Of a stretch of 64,000 bases of DNA, positions 17,331 to 25,931 are shown piece by piece; positions within the stretch are counted from its first letter, which is position 1, and every line of letters begins with the position of its first letter. The stretch is from Enterovibrio baiacu (lineage in GTDB: Bacteria > Pseudomonadota > Gammaproteobacteria > Enterobacterales > Vibrionaceae), in the NCBI RefSeq assembly GCF_004120195.1, contig NZ_SCHN01000005.1, positions 310,001 to 374,000 on the forward strand, in the 5' to 3' direction. The translations under genes were made by a program, and so were the position numbers. Below the pieces are notes generated by a model. It did no database searches. It saw only the letters and a program-made list of their open reading frames with translations, and had not been told where the DNA came from.

Positions 17331-19449
17331 AATCCAAGTCCCCCGCTTTCACTGGTCTATCGAGTTTTTGCAACTCCGCCGATGCCGCTTCCATCAAAAA
17401 GCGCATCATCACGGGTTCGTTATGCTGCGCGGCGAGAAAGGCGCCGTTGAGTGCAACATTGTGAATGCTGCCGCCCGTCAGGTTTAAACGCGACAAACGC
17501 ACGGGATCAACATCGCCTGAGAGCGGTGTTTGTGGTGGGAACACGGTGCGCCAAATACGTTCACGCTCGGCAGGCCCTGGGAAGGGAAAATCCACCACAA
17601 ACCGTAATCGGCGTAAAAAGGCTTTATCGATAGAAGATTTCAGATTGGTCGCCAAAATCGCCAGCCCACGATAGCTTTCGATACGCTGCAGCAAATCATC
17701 AATGCCGATGTTAGCGTATCTGTCATTGCTGCTTTTCACGTCACTACGCTTGCCGAATAAAGCATCAGCTTCATCAAAAAACAGGATCGCCCCACACTGC
17801 TCAGCCGCCTGAAACAGTTCACGCATTTTCTTCTCAGTCTCGCCGATGTATTTGCTGATCACGCTCGACAAATCAATGCGGTATAAATCCAGTTCCAACT
17901 CGCTGGCAATGGCTTCTGCAGCCATGGTTTTCCCCGTGCCGCTGTCACCACAGAACATGGCGCTGATGCCCATGCCTCGGCTCATGCGTTCACGAAATCC
18001 CCATTGTTGATAAACGCGATTTCGTAACCCCACTTGCGCCGTGAGTTGTTCAAGCATGGTGGTTTGCTTCGGCGGCAGTACCAAGGTCTCCCAATTGGCT
18101 TTGCAATCAATACGCTGAGCAAGGCGGGATAATGCGGTTGCAGAATGACGTTGGCAGGCTTTCCACAGCACGTGATCAACGTTCGATTCACCCTGATCGC
18201 GAAGCGAAGAAACCGTGACCAATTGCTGAATATCGGATTGGCTAAAGGAAAATTGCTCCGACAAACGCAGTGGCAAATCAGCATCGGCATGGGGTAACAA
18301 CTGTCGCCAATACTGCTCTTGTTCTGTCACGGATGGACGCGCTACATGAAGCGGGAAACTATGTGGGAAAATCCCCATGGGCGAGTCCCCCGCTTCGAGC
18401 ACAACCACGCCGTGAATACGTTCGACAAATTGCTCAACCACATGCTGACGTGACGGATCGTCCGTGCCTTCAATCACCAGCAACAGCGGTGATAGCCCTG
18501 CCTCACGCTGCCACAAACGAGATAGCGCATCGAGGTCGTTGGCATGGGTCGGCAAACTCATCGCATGCAAGCGGTGCAAATTCATGCCAACGCTTGCCGC
18601 AAGTGCGTGTGCCATGTTTCGCTTGCTGGTTTTGTCTTCGCCATACAATTCGATAATTGCGCGATGCGACTGCATGTGTGTTTGCACGTTTTGTTGAATA
18701 AAGCGCAAGGCCCCAATGCGCTGTTTTTCTTGCGAGGCACTCAGTGGCCGTTGAGCGAGGTGATTCCCGGTCGGCTCTAACATCACACTCAAACGTTCAT
18801 CCAAGTAATTCACGCCACGCACAAAATTGAGTATGCGTTCATCCGGGGAAATAATGGCATCGCTCGCGCCCATGGATTGCCACTCAATCAACAGCCAATA
18901 ACGCAGCGGGGAATGCGGCGAAAATACACTTCTGTCGTTCTCACCACCTTCCTCACTTAACCCGTGTAAAGAGAGCGCCATGCCGATGCTTGGCATGGTT
19001 TGAAGCGGGTTGCCTGACATCGACACGCAGGTCGCACTCACCTCGCTGTCCAGCGCAGCACTTAATGAAAACGCCAATGCCGTTTGATCCACGCCATTTA
19101 AGCCAAACTGCTGCACCAGAAGGTTAAACGCGGTCGGCGGCTCAGACACAAATTGACGATGGATGTCGTTCAAGGGACGGATATTTTTAGGCGCACTCCG
19201 CCCTGCAAGGGCCGGTTTTGAAAGAATGGCTAACCCTTCTTTTACCCAAGCAATCACCTCAACCATATGGCTGTGATTCGCCTGTTGCCAGTTCATAAAC
19301 GATGCGGACTCAGGGTGCTGTTGCGACGCATCTGAGCCTTTCGAATCATAAGCGTTCGAATCATGAGTCCCGTTACCGCGCGCCACACTGACAGTGGAAT
19401 CAGAATTGGCGTTCTCTTTATCTGCGTCGATTCGAAGGATGTCGGTCAT
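17323..19449 (-). CDS. AAA+ ATPase of the eCIS (Afp15-like)
   Basis: A 708-residue ATPase. The C-terminal AAA+ module shows Walker A GDSGTGKT (about 501-508), Walker B 'ILFFDEADALFGKR' (about 555-568), sensor 1 'ILATNLKSSID' and an arginine-finger region 'KAFLRRLRFVVDFPFP'. The N-terminal 480 residues contain a Ser/Asn-rich leader and a divergent, probably inactive ATPase-like domain ('LYGEDKTSKRNMAHALAA'). Afp15/PVC15 ATPases help assemble or load the particle; loss of the enzyme affects cargo filling in PVCs. Start overlaps the DUF4255 gene end by 4 nt (ATGA). Immediate adjacency to the DUF4157 gene downstream suggests the two work together in cargo handling, an inference. Confidence 0.9.
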   Translation of the reverse strand: MTDILRIDADKENANSDSTVSVARGNGTHDSNAYDSKGSDASQQHPESASFMNWQQANHSHMVEVIAWVKEGLAILSKPALAGRSAPKNIRPLNDIHRQFVSEPPTAFNLLVQQFGLNGVDQTALAFSLSAALDSEVSATCVSMSGNPLQTMPSIGMALSLHGLSEEGGENDRSVFSPHSPLRYWLLIEWQSMGASDAIISPDERILNFVRGVNYLDERLSVMLEPTGNHLAQRPLSASQEKQRIGALRFIQQNVQTHMQSHRAIIELYGEDKTSKRNMAHALAASVGMNLHRLHAMSLPTHANDLDALSRLWQREAGLSPLLLVIEGTDDPSRQHVVEQFVERIHGVVVLEAGDSPMGIFPHSFPLHVARPSVTEQEQYWRQLLPHADADLPLRLSEQFSFSQSDIQQLVTVSSLRDQGESNVDHVLWKACQRHSATALSRLAQRIDCKANWETLVLPPKQTTMLEQLTAQVGLRNRVYQQWGFRERMSRGMGISAMFCGDSGTGKTMAAEAIASELELDLYRIDLSSVISKYIGETEKKMRELFQAAEQCGAILFFDEADALFGKRSDVKSSNDRYANIGIDDLLQRIESYRGLAILATNLKSSIDKAFLRRLRFVVDFPFPGPAERERIWRTVFPPQTPLSGDVDPVRLSRLNLTGGSIHNVALNGAFLAAQHNEPVMMRFLMEAASAELQKLDRPVKAGDLDYG

Positions 19450-20762
19450 GCGGGCACCACCACGATTTGGGTTGGATCATAAATCGGCGGACGTGGCGTA
19501 AAGTCAGGGGCAATGGGCGGACGATCACGCTCAATGAACCAACTGTCCACGCCGTCTACACGGATTCGAACCGGATAGTTACCTGCAGCCAGGGCGGAGA
19601 AAACAAAAGTCAGTGTGTCTGTCGCTGTGGTGATCTCTTGGGCGCTCGCCCCTTCGCTGCCAAGCCATAACGTTGCTTGTTGGCCGGGGTGCAAATGCGG
19701 CGAAACACGGATGGTGACCGTGATGCTCGATGCGGCTCGAACAATGTTCAGCGGCGGTAACGTCAGCACCGGGGCGATTTGTACGGTAAGTTGATTCGAT
19801 GTTTGCGCCGCCCCTGCCACATCCTGATGGAAAAGCAAAGAATAGGTGCCCGACGCCCAAACGGCGGGAGCATTCGGCACTTGCATGGATTGCCCACGCG
19901 CATCGCCCCCCGCTTGTGCCATAACGGTGTGTTCGATGTTTAAAGAAGGATGCAGATGAGACAGTGAAAACCGTGGATTTACCCCGCCCATTTCAACACC
20001 TTCCACATCAAACACATCATTGACGCGCGCGCTGGACTGCAAGGCTGGGGTGATCACTCGGCGAATCAATGGCGAATCAGGCGCAAGGGTTGCGATCACC
20101 ATTGGCCCAGTATTGTCTTCACCAATGGTCAACACAGGCAGCACATTGTGGGTTGGTGCGCTCGATTGGATGATCACGGTGGACACACGGTAGGTCATGG
20201 ACGGACGATATTGGCTTTGCAATGCACTCCACAACGAGGATATTTCACCCACCGCCATAGGATGAGGCGCAATACGGAGCGCTTCGGCTTGATCAGCCAA
20301 GCCCGTGCTCGCCAGTGCTTGAAGCAAGGGCGGTAAGCCCGCGGCAATGGCGGGAGAGGGATTCAAGGCGGTTTGTATTTCAGAACGCGTAAACCCCGGG
20401 TGTTCATGCAATATCTGCATTGCATACCCTAAGAGCACGTCATTGTGCAGATCTGCGGTGCCGTATGCACTGACAAGGTAATACAGATCTAAGGCCAGCG
20501 GCGTATTGTTGACCCGCTGCCCATCACTGTTTCGTGTTGGCAAGCCTTGATTTGCCCACGCACCGTTCACTTCGGAGTGATACAGAAACACATTCAACGC
20601 TGGCGCGTTGTTTTCTTCTTGCGCCAACATTTGATCTGGCGGCAACGCATGCACAGGTACGTTGGTATTCACCACCGCCGCCACGTCGTGATCCACCAAA
20701 CCGTCGTTGAGCAAATCACGCATCAACTGGGTGACGCCTGCAATCGCTAATGCACTGCTCAT
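19446..20762 (-). CDS. DUF4255/Pvc16-type tube terminator (Afp16-like) protein
   Basis: A 438-residue protein. The N-terminal 185 residues are DUF4255/Pvc16_N: 'ALAIAGVTQLMRDLLNDGL', 'NVFLYHSEVNGAWANQ', 'LALDLYYLVSAYG' and 'VLLGYAMQILHEHP' are all in their usual order. In PVC and Afp this domain caps the tube and sheath at the distal end and fixes particle length. Residues 190-438 add two Ig-like beta domains ('PLNIVRAASSITVTIRVSPHL' region), longer than the minimal cap. Start and stop overlap neighbouring genes by 4 nt each (ATGA), typical of this operon. Confidence 0.88.
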   Translation of the reverse strand: MSSALAIAGVTQLMRDLLNDGLVDHDVAAVVNTNVPVHALPPDQMLAQEENNAPALNVFLYHSEVNGAWANQGLPTRNSDGQRVNNTPLALDLYYLVSAYGTADLHNDVLLGYAMQILHEHPGFTRSEIQTALNPSPAIAAGLPPLLQALASTGLADQAEALRIAPHPMAVGEISSLWSALQSQYRPSMTYRVSTVIIQSSAPTHNVLPVLTIGEDNTGPMVIATLAPDSPLIRRVITPALQSSARVNDVFDVEGVEMGGVNPRFSLSHLHPSLNIEHTVMAQAGGDARGQSMQVPNAPAVWASGTYSLLFHQDVAGAAQTSNQLTVQIAPVLTLPPLNIVRAASSITVTIRVSPHLHPGQQATLWLGSEGASAQEITTATDTLTFVFSALAAGNYPVRIRVDGVDSWFIERDRPPIAPDFTPRPPIYDPTQIVVVPA

Positions 20763-21841
20763 CGTTCACCATCCTGACGCTGACGAAGGTAGTCATTAAG
20801 CGTCATTGCAGGCTTCCATGCTGTGCGCTCATGGGCGACTTGCTGCTGGGTTGCATGCGTAGACGACTGAGGCTGCGCTGATGCGGTTACTGTTACCTGC
20901 CCGATAGTGACATTCACCGACACATTGCTCTCTGCATGTCGGCGCTTCGTGGCAAATTGCTTTGCCTGCTCCATCTGTTGAGCACGATCTGACAACGAGG
21001 CAGTAGAGACATCTGCTGTCAGCGGAGAATGACTGGCTTGCACCGCTGTAACGCTCGGTTGAGAGGCCGCGTTCATGGTCGATGTTTGAGCAGGAGGAGA
21101 TGTCGGCGACAAAATTGAGGCAGCCACGTCCTGCGTGTAATCACCACGGCTCGGTGACGTTTGATGAGATGGGGGATTTGCCGATGCTACGTCAGCGTCT
21201 TCGTTTCCGCGTTCTCCGCGTCGGTGGTCATGGTGTGTGTGTTGAACAGATGCCGATGTGATGGCTTTCCCGTCTGAGCCCTGACTTCTTGGGCTTCTTG
21301 AATGTAGCGACGACATGTTGCTCGAGGATGAATGCGCAAGGCTCGAGCCATGTTGCGAAAGTGATTGAGCTTCAAACATTGGTGAGACTGGGGTTTGATG
21401 TGCCGCGCTGTCTGCATATCCTTCGGTTGCGTTGCTAACTGTTACCTCGCTAACTTTCGTCGCGTTGTTATTGGTGCCCTTGTTTTGAGTAACGCTGCTT
21501 TCATCATCATGTTCAATATCGCGAACCGTTTCTTGAGACGCACTGACGCTTTCCTTTGTGTCGTGAAACAGCGTCGAACCGGATGGTGAAATGGCCACAA
21601 CATTCGACGCGTGATGCGCGTTCGAAAGCAATGAAGAAGATGATGCTGACGATGAAAACGCATCGCCTTCCTTCCCTTCTGATTGCCCCGAATTCCCTTG
21701 GCTAGGTGTCTGCGTTGCTGTTGCAGATAGGCTTGAAGGCATGCCCGCCGAGATCCCCGAATAGTAAGACGGAATCATCGGTTTCAAGGTTTGTTGACCT
21801 TGTAGGTTTCGCGTGAGGTATTGACCGAATAGACGACTCAT
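20759..21841 (-). CDS. Ser/His/Thr-rich eCIS protein with conserved C-terminal 'VTIG...LNDYLRQR' motif
   Basis: A 360-residue protein that is mostly low complexity: residues about 30-300 are rich in Ser, Thr, Gln, His and Ala, with no predicted fold. The C-terminal 70 residues are different. They hold 'VNVTIGQVTVTA' and, at the end, 'MTLNDYLRQR'. The pairing of a beta-strand V-T-I-G-x-(I/V) segment with a terminal L-x-(D/E)YL-R-x-R motif recurs in short uncharacterised eCIS and tail-locus proteins (from memory). This copy therefore seems to be such a protein carrying a long disordered N-terminal extension. It may act as a scaffold, or be the missing length ruler; neither can be shown. Both ends overlap neighbours by 4 nt. 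Confidence 0.72.
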   Translation of the reverse strand: MSRLFGQYLTRNLQGQQTLKPMIPSYYSGISAGMPSSLSATATQTPSQGNSGQSEGKEGDAFSSSASSSSLLSNAHHASNVVAISPSGSTLFHDTKESVSASQETVRDIEHDDESSVTQNKGTNNNATKVSEVTVSNATEGYADSAAHQTPVSPMFEAQSLSQHGSSLAHSSSSNMSSLHSRSPRSQGSDGKAITSASVQHTHHDHRRGERGNEDADVASANPPSHQTSPSRGDYTQDVAASILSPTSPPAQTSTMNAASQPSVTAVQASHSPLTADVSTASLSDRAQQMEQAKQFATKRRHAESNVSVNVTIGQVTVTASAQPQSSTHATQQQVAHERTAWKPAMTLNDYLRQRQDGER

Positions 21842-22815
21842 GAGATCACCATTGCGATATGTTGGCGACGACGCGCCGGACTCATCGATAAGATGGCATC
21901 ACTCGACCAACCATAAGCGGTGGCGAGAATATGCACATCCCACAGTTGTTTCTCAACATCAGCAGCGAGTAGTGCCCAATACTGATGACCAATGTCAAAT
22001 TGATGCTGCGTCTGTGCCCCGCATTCGGGGCACGACGCATTCAGCGAAACGATGGTCAGCGGTTCGATGCGCAGCATTTCTTGTTCCAGCGTATCCAAGG
22101 TGCTGATCCATGCTTGTTGTTCTTCGCTCTCTAACCCTTTGTCCTGTTGTTTTTTATTTTGATGCTCTTTGTCGTTTTGCTCCCTTTCGTTTTTTCTGCA
22201 TTCAGTCGCGCCACCTTCACTGTGTTTATCAGCAAATACGGCACACAAATCGTTGAAGCTCGCCTCATCCAGCAATCGTTCGCACACCTGTTTGGTGGTT
22301 ATCCCACTAGGGTTAATATTCTGAGCACTGGAAGACGATTGAATGAGCGCAAGGTCTTGTGTTGTTGGTAATCGAAACCGATATTCGTCGCCGTTTAAGG
22401 CAATAGGGTGATACGTCGGCACGTACACATCCGTGTCTACCAATGAAGCCTGCGTATGTTGATGCTTGTATTGATTGCCACTTTCATCGCGACTTCCAAT
22501 GCAAGACACCGCGGCTTTTAACGTTTCTGAGCTGCTTTCAAGTAAGTCTGACACCGTGAAAGCCAGCTGCGTTTTGGTATCACACGCATGACAACGCCCT
22601 TCTACTTGAATGCTCTCGCCAAATTGGCTGCGGTATGCGAGCAGCAAGGCATGGTCTCGCCCTACCAGCGTCCAACGCTGCAATGCCTCGAATGGCACTG
22701 TCGGCAGATGGGCAGCCAAGATAGTGATTGCACGGTGGGACGGCGACAGTTCCATCGCCGATTCCCAAAGGGCAACACGCTGGTTGTCGTCTAATGACGC
22801 GATACCAACACGCAT
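21838..22815 (-). CDS. Zinc-ribbon baseplate/hub-assembly-type protein, eCIS
   Basis: A 325-residue protein with two CxxC pairs: CHAC at residues 75-78 and CPEC near residue 260, each followed by a hydrophobic strand, as in zinc ribbons. The opening ('RAITILAAHLPTVPFEALQRWTLVGRD', about 28-54) resembles small eCIS proteins related to the T4 gp26/gp51 baseplate-hub assembly group. A Lys/Glu/Gln/Asn-rich linker (about 205-240) interrupts the middle. The C-terminus 'HILATAYGWSSDAILSMSPARRRQHIAMV' is a helix pattern typical of gp26-like proteins. A role as assembly factor fits its place after the tube gene. Assignment to that family is moderate in strength. Confidence 0.7.
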   Translation of the reverse strand: MRVGIASLDDNQRVALWESAMELSPSHRAITILAAHLPTVPFEALQRWTLVGRDHALLLAYRSQFGESIQVEGRCHACDTKTQLAFTVSDLLESSSETLKAAVSCIGSRDESGNQYKHQHTQASLVDTDVYVPTYHPIALNGDEYRFRLPTTQDLALIQSSSSAQNINPSGITTKQVCERLLDEASFNDLCAVFADKHSEGGATECRKNEREQNDKEHQNKKQQDKGLESEEQQAWISTLDTLEQEMLRIEPLTIVSLNASCPECGAQTQHQFDIGHQYWALLAADVEKQLWDVHILATAYGWSSDAILSMSPARRRQHIAMVIS

Positions 22816-22842
22816 TTTTCTTACTCAACACTCAACGCAGGA

Positions 22843-23370
22843 TCACGATTCAGGATAAACAAAGCTTGGTTCTTTCGGCACGCTAACATCATTGCGCTCC
22901 CACCCTTCGTTCTCCAACTTCACTGACTGGATCATGAACGCCGAACTTGACGCATCCAGTGCAGGAATGGCTTTGTAGTCCGAGACCCAACAGGCATGAA
23001 TGGTGTAACTCATCACCTTCTGACCGGCTTCGTTGAGCACGTCTAAAATCAGTGTTTTACGAAAATCAGCCAGTGACACTTCCCCCCCAAGGTCGGTGCC
23101 GATGCGCCATACCTTGTTGGCCCATTGTTCAAACTGCAGATTCTCTGTCACGCCGCGTTCTAACGTTATGGCTTCGAACTTGGCTTGTCCGGGGGATTTA
23201 CGGGTGTGGGACGGGTCACCCCCTTCTCGGTATTCCAACACTTCCACCGAGCGGCTCAGCCCAGAGACTTTTTGAACCGCTGCCAACACGTCGCCACCCA
23301 TCTCTTTCACGATGAATTTGTAGCCGGGATACGGAACAATGCGTTGACCATTTACATTGAGCTGCGACAT
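22843..23370 (-). CDS. Inner tube protein, eCIS (Afp1/Afp5 type)
   Basis: A 175-residue tail-tube protein. ATG at 23370 (MSQLN) follows GAGGAGG at ideal distance; an upstream in-frame TTG at 23385 lacks such support. 'YPGYKFIVKEMGGDVLAAVQKVSGLSRSVEVLEYREGGDP' covers the beta-barrel entry (residues 15-55), with the usual 'F...SGL...VE..EY.EGG' tube signature. 'ITLERGVT' and a C-terminal 'AFMIQSVKLENEGWER' complete it. Hexamers stack to form the inner tube that carries cargo. Only this one tube gene is seen, whereas Afp and PVC have two, so one protein may serve all tube positions here. Confidence 0.92.
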   Translation of the reverse strand: MSQLNVNGQRIVPYPGYKFIVKEMGGDVLAAVQKVSGLSRSVEVLEYREGGDPSHTRKSPGQAKFEAITLERGVTENLQFEQWANKVWRIGTDLGGEVSLADFRKTLILDVLNEAGQKVMSYTIHACWVSDYKAIPALDASSSAFMIQSVKLENEGWERNDVSVPKEPSFVYPES

Positions 23371-23440
23371 GTCGCCTCCTCGCAATTATTCGAATTCACT
23401 TGCCTTAAACACGCCTAATGAGGCGCGACCCTTCACGCCT

Positions 23441-25381
23441 TTAGCTGCCACTGTTGTTCATGAGCTGCAAACTCACCACCACAAACTCCGCAGGATTTTT
23501 CGGTGCGAATCCCACGAGTACATTCACACGCCCTGCAGCGCGGTCAGCAGGTGTGGTCGTTTCTGCATCACACTTGACGAGAAAGGCTTGTTCAGGCGCA
23601 GAGCCTTGGAACGCTTTTTGACGGAAGAGTCCCTGCATAAAGTTGGTCACCGCGATGCGGATCTCTGACCAAAGAGGCTCATCATTGGGTTGGAAAACGG
23701 CCCATTGCAGACCACGGAAGAGGGATTCCTCTATAAAGAGTGCGGTGCGTCTAACAGGGATATACGCCCACTCGGAGGCCAGTGCATCGGCTCCTCGTAG
23801 TGTTCGAGCGCCCCATGCAATGTTGCCGCTGATGCCACCATTGCGAAGGCAGTTGAGACCGACTGGATTTAACAAACCGATTTCGTTGTTGGTGAGGGCG
23901 TGATTGAAACTGACAACATTTCGGAGGGATGCAGTAATGCCCGCGGCGGCTGTCCATACACCGGATTCAGTGTCTTTTCTGGCATATAGCCCCGCTACCG
24001 TTCCACTCGGTGCGATGGTTCTGAGGCGATTCTCGTTGTTCGGATCGGGCACTTGAACACGCGGATAGTAAGCGGCGGTATTGCGGTGACGAAGCCCTGC
24101 CCCGGCCACTTCATCAAGCCAATCGCTCGCTTCTTCCACGCTGTTGACATCGGCCGGTGGGTCTATCAACAAGAACGAACGTTGCTCTTCACAGTAGCTG
24201 ATCGCAGGGCTAATGACGCTCGACATGGCCGCAACACTGCCTAAATCCGAGGCTTCTGGAATCATCATGATGTTGAAAAGATCAACGTCTTCCAGCGCAT
24301 AAATGCCTGTCCGCAAATTACGATTACCACGAAGTTGCGCAGCGGTTGGCGCAATGCCATCTGTTCCTGCTGTTGCAGCAGTTTGATGACCTGCTACCAC
24401 ATTGTTCATGGCATATTGCTGAACATTGGCTTCGGTGCTGCCAACAAGCATCAATACTGAGCCCGCATCCCCTGCCGATTCTGCGACAGAAACCACCTGA
24501 CCGGATCGATAGTCGGGACTGCTTCTTCCCGAGAAAATCGCCATACGATCACCACGTACCACCACCTGACATTGCGCCCAAAGCGGATCGGCAGGTCGTG
24601 TGTCTCGAATGGCGTTTTGTATCATCAGGGCAGCTTCAGCTATCGTGGTGGGTTTGGCTGTCGCATCAACAACCACATCAAACACGCCTGTGCCTAAATC
24701 CACTTGAAGCGTATTATCGTCTGCCATTGCGGCGTATGTCGTGGTGTCTTGCACACCAGAATAAAACCCTGTCGGCGCAGGCATATCCGTACCTGGAGCA
24801 GGTAGCCGCAACTGCACCATAAGGGAATCGTCGTTGACCACGTTCAGCACATAACGGGGGTGTGTTGTCACCATTGAAACATTGGAGAACGTTTCGCTGC
24901 GAACGGGGACTTCAATCCCATCGACATGGCGGATTTCCGATACCGAAAGGTTGAATAAATTGGCGGGATCAGACGTGAGGTAATCGACATCAACACGAAT
25001 GTGGTTGTTCCATCGACCTGGGTCTTCAACCAACGCATCTTGTACTTGGCGACCTGCAGTAAAACGGAGTGATGTCAGACCATTCCAGCTTTGCACTGTC
25101 ATGTCGCCCGTTGTACCTCCACCAACCCGAACGGCAATCGCCTGACCGCCGCCATTGAGATAGAACTGAGAAATGGCATAGCTGGTTTCACTGTCGGTAT
25201 GCACACCGCCGAGATGGGTGTCGAAATCACCAACATGAAACAGGGTCACAGGCGAGTTGAGTGGTCCTCGAGAAAAGCCGCCGACAAACGCGGCGATGGA
25301 TGTAGCTACGCCACCGATTGAGCGGCTACCACTGGGGATTTCTTGAATGTAAACGCCCGGGTATGTCAGTGCGACTGGCAT
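23441..25381 (-). CDS. Contractile sheath protein, eCIS (Afp2-4 type)
   Basis: A 646-residue sheath protein. ATG at 25381 (MPVALTYPGVY) is preceded by GAGGAGG; an earlier frame start is unsupported. 'TYPGVYIQEIPSGSR.I.GV.TSIAAFVG' is the diagnostic N-terminus. The conserved C-terminal domain reads 'FIEESLFRGLQWAVFQPNDE' (about 545-565), then 'QKAFQGSAPEQAFLVKCD', 'TTTPADRAAGRVNVLVGFAP' and 'PAEFVVVSLQ'. It forms the outer contractile layer. It is the first gene of the operon, with about 550 bp upstream that should contain the promoter. Only one sheath gene is present, against three in Afp. Confidence 0.95.
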   Translation of the reverse strand: MPVALTYPGVYIQEIPSGSRSIGGVATSIAAFVGGFSRGPLNSPVTLFHVGDFDTHLGGVHTDSETSYAISQFYLNGGGQAIAVRVGGGTTGDMTVQSWNGLTSLRFTAGRQVQDALVEDPGRWNNHIRVDVDYLTSDPANLFNLSVSEIRHVDGIEVPVRSETFSNVSMVTTHPRYVLNVVNDDSLMVQLRLPAPGTDMPAPTGFYSGVQDTTTYAAMADDNTLQVDLGTGVFDVVVDATAKPTTIAEAALMIQNAIRDTRPADPLWAQCQVVVRGDRMAIFSGRSSPDYRSGQVVSVAESAGDAGSVLMLVGSTEANVQQYAMNNVVAGHQTAATAGTDGIAPTAAQLRGNRNLRTGIYALEDVDLFNIMMIPEASDLGSVAAMSSVISPAISYCEEQRSFLLIDPPADVNSVEEASDWLDEVAGAGLRHRNTAAYYPRVQVPDPNNENRLRTIAPSGTVAGLYARKDTESGVWTAAAGITASLRNVVSFNHALTNNEIGLLNPVGLNCLRNGGISGNIAWGARTLRGADALASEWAYIPVRRTALFIEESLFRGLQWAVFQPNDEPLWSEIRIAVTNFMQGLFRQKAFQGSAPEQAFLVKCDAETTTPADRAAGRVNVLVGFAPKNPAEFVVVSLQLMNNSGS

Positions 25382-25880
25382 GGAATACCTCCTCAATCGA
25401 GACAATTGGCGCAAAACCTTTTTACCTCTGGTGCGAAGTGAGGGATGTAAACACCACCCAATTCTGCACGCCTTCTAAACACATCTGCACTCAAAGGAAA
25501 GCGTTTCAATCACCAAGCGATTGGCCTAACAGAAAAGCAACTTGGCATATCACAACGTTTTAAACGTTAGATTTAGAAACACCCTTGAAGAGTATTGGTG
25601 AATAGATACACAAAGGATGGAGTGAAATCGGGCGGGACGTTTGTCGCGGAGTTAAGAGAGTCCCCTCTGAACGCTGGATTTTCGCAAAAAAGAACGTTCG
25701 TTTTACGGCCTTAATTTCAGAGGCATAGCGTGCATGTAATCCTTATCATCAGTTTTTGCTTATTTAAGTCCAACTTTTTTTACGCAAAATGAGAAAGACT
25801 ACTTTGCTAGACAAAACATGGAACATTCACCCACTAATTTGCTCAGTTTTCCGGCTGATACGAATAAGAGAAAGTGAGAC
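25382..25880. other. Intergenic region upstream of the eCIS operon
   Basis: About 500 bp with no convincing gene. It lies between the start of the sheath gene and the terminator of the preceding block, so it must hold the eCIS promoter on the minus strand. Base composition turns A+T-rich beyond 25560. A short plus-strand frame at 25789-26010 runs into the next gene antisense and has no ribosome site. Confidence 0.6.
25745..25773 (-). promoter_or_regulatory. Weak candidate promoter for the eCIS operon
   Basis: Read on the minus strand, TTGGAC (25768-25773) and GATGAT (25745-25750) are 17 nt apart. The match is 3/6 for the -35 box and 4/6 for the -10 box, so this is only a plausible site. It lies about 365 nt before the sheath start codon. 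Confidence 0.2.
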
Positions 25881-25908
25881 AAAAAAGGAGCCAAATGGCT
25901 CCTTTTTT
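25881..25908. terminator. Bidirectional hairpin terminator
   Basis: A perfect stem AAAAAAGGAGCC / GGCTCCTTTTTT around an AAAT loop. It has a U-run on either strand and lies just after the stop codon of the minus-strand gene ending at 25932, so it ends that transcript and insulates the eCIS operon. Confidence 0.9.
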
Positions 25909-25931
25909 AAGACAGCGTTAAATGCGCGGTA

